DNA of 5,850 nt from an uncultured Pseudomonas sp. Its GTDB lineage: Bacteria; Pseudomonadota; Gammaproteobacteria; Pseudomonadales; Pseudomonadaceae. Every line of letters starts with the position of its first letter. Within the stretch, counting starts at the first letter, position 1. The translations under genes and the position numbers were made by a program. This document shows, in pieces, positions 4,875 through 5,850 of the stretch. The stretch is taken from NCBI GenBank assembly GCA_946886875.1, contig CAMPJN010000255.1:1-5850 (forward strand), in the 5' to 3' direction. The notes below the pieces were generated by a model that made no database searches, was not told where the DNA came from, and worked only from the letters and a program-made list of their open reading frames with translations.

Positions 4875-5850
4875 TTACAGCAGCATGGTGCGGATATCGG
4901 TCAAGACGTCGCCGAGGCGCTTGGTGAAGCGTGCGGCGGCAGCGCCGTTGATTACCCGGTGGTCGTAGGACAGCGACAGCGGCAGCATCAGCTTGGGCTG
5001 GAAAGCCTTGCCATCCCAGACCGGCTGGATGGTCGCCTTGCTCACACCGAGGATCGCCACTTCCGGTGCGTTGACGATCGGCGTAAAGCCGGTGCCGCCA
5101 ATATGACCGAGGCTGGAGATGGTGAAGCAGGCGCCCTGCATGTCGTCGGCCGCGAGTTTCTTGGTGCGAGCCTTTTCCGCCAGTGCGGCGGCTTCGGCGG
5201 CGAGCTGCAGCAGGCTTTTTTGGTCGACGTTCTTGATCACCGGTACCAGCAAACCATCCGGGGTGTCCACGGCAAAGCCGATGTGCACGTACTTCTTGCG
5301 GATGATCGCCTTGCCGCTTGGCGCCAGCGAGCTGTTGAAGTCCGGCAGTTCCTTGAGCAGGTAGGCGCAGGCTTTCAATAGCAACGGCAGCACTGTGAGT
5401 TTGACCCCGGCCTTCTCGGCCACGGCTTTCTGCGCGACGCGGAAGGCTTCCAACTCGGTGATGTCGGCCGAGTCGAATTGGGTCACGTGCGGTACGTTGA
5501 GCCAGCTGCGGTGCAGGTTGGCGGCGCCGACCTGCATCAGGCGGGTCATCGCCACTTCTTCGATTTCACCGAACTTGCTGAAGTCGACCACCGGGATCGG
5601 CGGGATACCGGCGCCGCCAGTGGCGCCAGCCGGTGCTTCCTTGGCCTTCTGCAACATGGCCTTGACGTGCAGTTGCACGTCTTCCTTGAGGATGCGCTCC
5701 TTCGGGCCAGTGCCTTTGACTTCGGCCAGATTGACGCCGAAATCGCGAGCCAGCTGACGCACCGCGGGGCCCGCATGCACGGCGCTGCCGCTGGACGGTA
5801 CCTGCGCTGCGGCCGCGCTGGCGGCTGCGGCCGACAGTTTGGCGATGGCG
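4875..5850 (-). CDS. aceF: Dihydrolipoamide acetyltransferase, E2 of pyruvate dehydrogenase (N-terminus cut off by window edge)
   Basis: E2 core of the cytosolic pyruvate dehydrogenase complex; it moves the acetyl group from lipoamide to coenzyme A, linking glycolysis to the TCA cycle. The frame is open from the window edge for 324 codons to the TAA at 4875-4877. In order: an Ala-rich flexible linker (about 5780-5849, with AAAASAAAAQ); the peripheral subunit-binding domain that docks E1/E3 (about 5660-5780, GPAVRQLARDFGVNLAEVKG and GPKERILKEDV); a second Ala/Gly/Pro linker; then the catalytic domain. The active site reads YDHRVINGA, with His at 4959-4961 and Asn at 4947-4949, and the conserved FTISSLG and GGTGFTPIVNAPEVAILGV stretches are present. 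Asn where most E2 proteins have Asp is normal for the Azotobacter/Pseudomonas enzyme. The lipoyl domains and true start, about 220 residues judging by the P. aeruginosa protein of about 547, lie outside. E2p rather than the oxoglutarate E2 is preferred because of the long Ala linker, this active site and the neighbours. Confidence 0.96.
   Translation of the reverse strand, partial: AIAKLSAAAASAAAAQVPSSGSAVHAGPAVRQLARDFGVNLAEVKGTGPKERILKEDVQLHVKAMLQKAKEAPAGATGGAGIPPIPVVDFSKFGEIEEVAMTRLMQVGAANLHRSWLNVPHVTQFDSADITELEAFRVAQKAVAEKAGVKLTVLPLLLKACAYLLKELPDFNSSLAPSGKAIIRKKYVHIGFAVDTPDGLLVPVIKNVDQKSLLQLAAEAAALAEKARTKKLAADDMQGACFTISSLGHIGGTGFTPIVNAPEVAILGVSKATIQPVWDGKAFQPKLMLPLSLSYDHRVINGAAAARFTKRLGDVLTDIRTMLL

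Noticed and set aside
4947..4949. Asn in place of Asp in the E2 active site (HRVIN rather than HRVID)
   Set aside because: This would look like a lost residue against E. coli, but the Azotobacter vinelandii E2p uses His610 and Asn614 in the same motif, so it is normal in this group.
5546..5780. GTG at 5780 as the start of a short aceF-like gene
   Set aside because: The frame stays open and continues as an Ala-rich E2 linker to the window edge, so this is an internal valine of a larger gene.

Overview
The window looks like chromosomal DNA from a Pseudomonas-type gammaproteobacterium. It is GC-rich with strong G/C preference at third codon positions. The order aceF, a DipA-type GGDEF/EAL protein, then msrA is, from memory, the arrangement around PA5016-PA5018 of P. 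aeruginosa. The acetyltransferase active site reads DHRVING, the Pseudomonas/Azotobacter version of the motif. I see no tRNA, rRNA, insertion sequence, CRISPR array or phage gene.

Layout, left to right. The left edge holds the N-terminal 188 codons of msrA on the minus strand, with the C-terminus cut off. After a 116-base gap comes a minus-strand gene for a 229-residue, mostly helical protein I do not recognise. A 151-base gap follows; it holds a hairpin, a REP-like remnant and three 7-base direct repeats. The largest gene (880 codons, minus) is a soluble multidomain cyclic-di-GMP protein of the DipA type. A 76-base divergent spacer separates it from a plus-strand gene for a 175-residue exported protein of unknown function. 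That gene converges on the pyruvate dehydrogenase E2 gene aceF (minus, N-terminal part beyond the right edge). A strong terminator in the 105-base gap serves aceF.

Functionally the window mixes central metabolism (aceF), second-messenger turnover and biofilm dispersal (the DipA-like protein), protein oxidation repair (msrA) and two unknown proteins. Four of the five genes run leftwards, but gaps of 76 to 151 bases, the terminator after aceF and the plus-strand insert argue for several transcription units. The helical-protein gene and msrA are the most plausible co-transcribed pair.

I found no clear new multi-gene system. The items most worth a second look are the two unrecognised genes, an apparently unreported-by-motif N-terminal PAS-like domain in the DipA homologue with its degenerate GGDEF site, and the small repeats and hairpins in the spacers.
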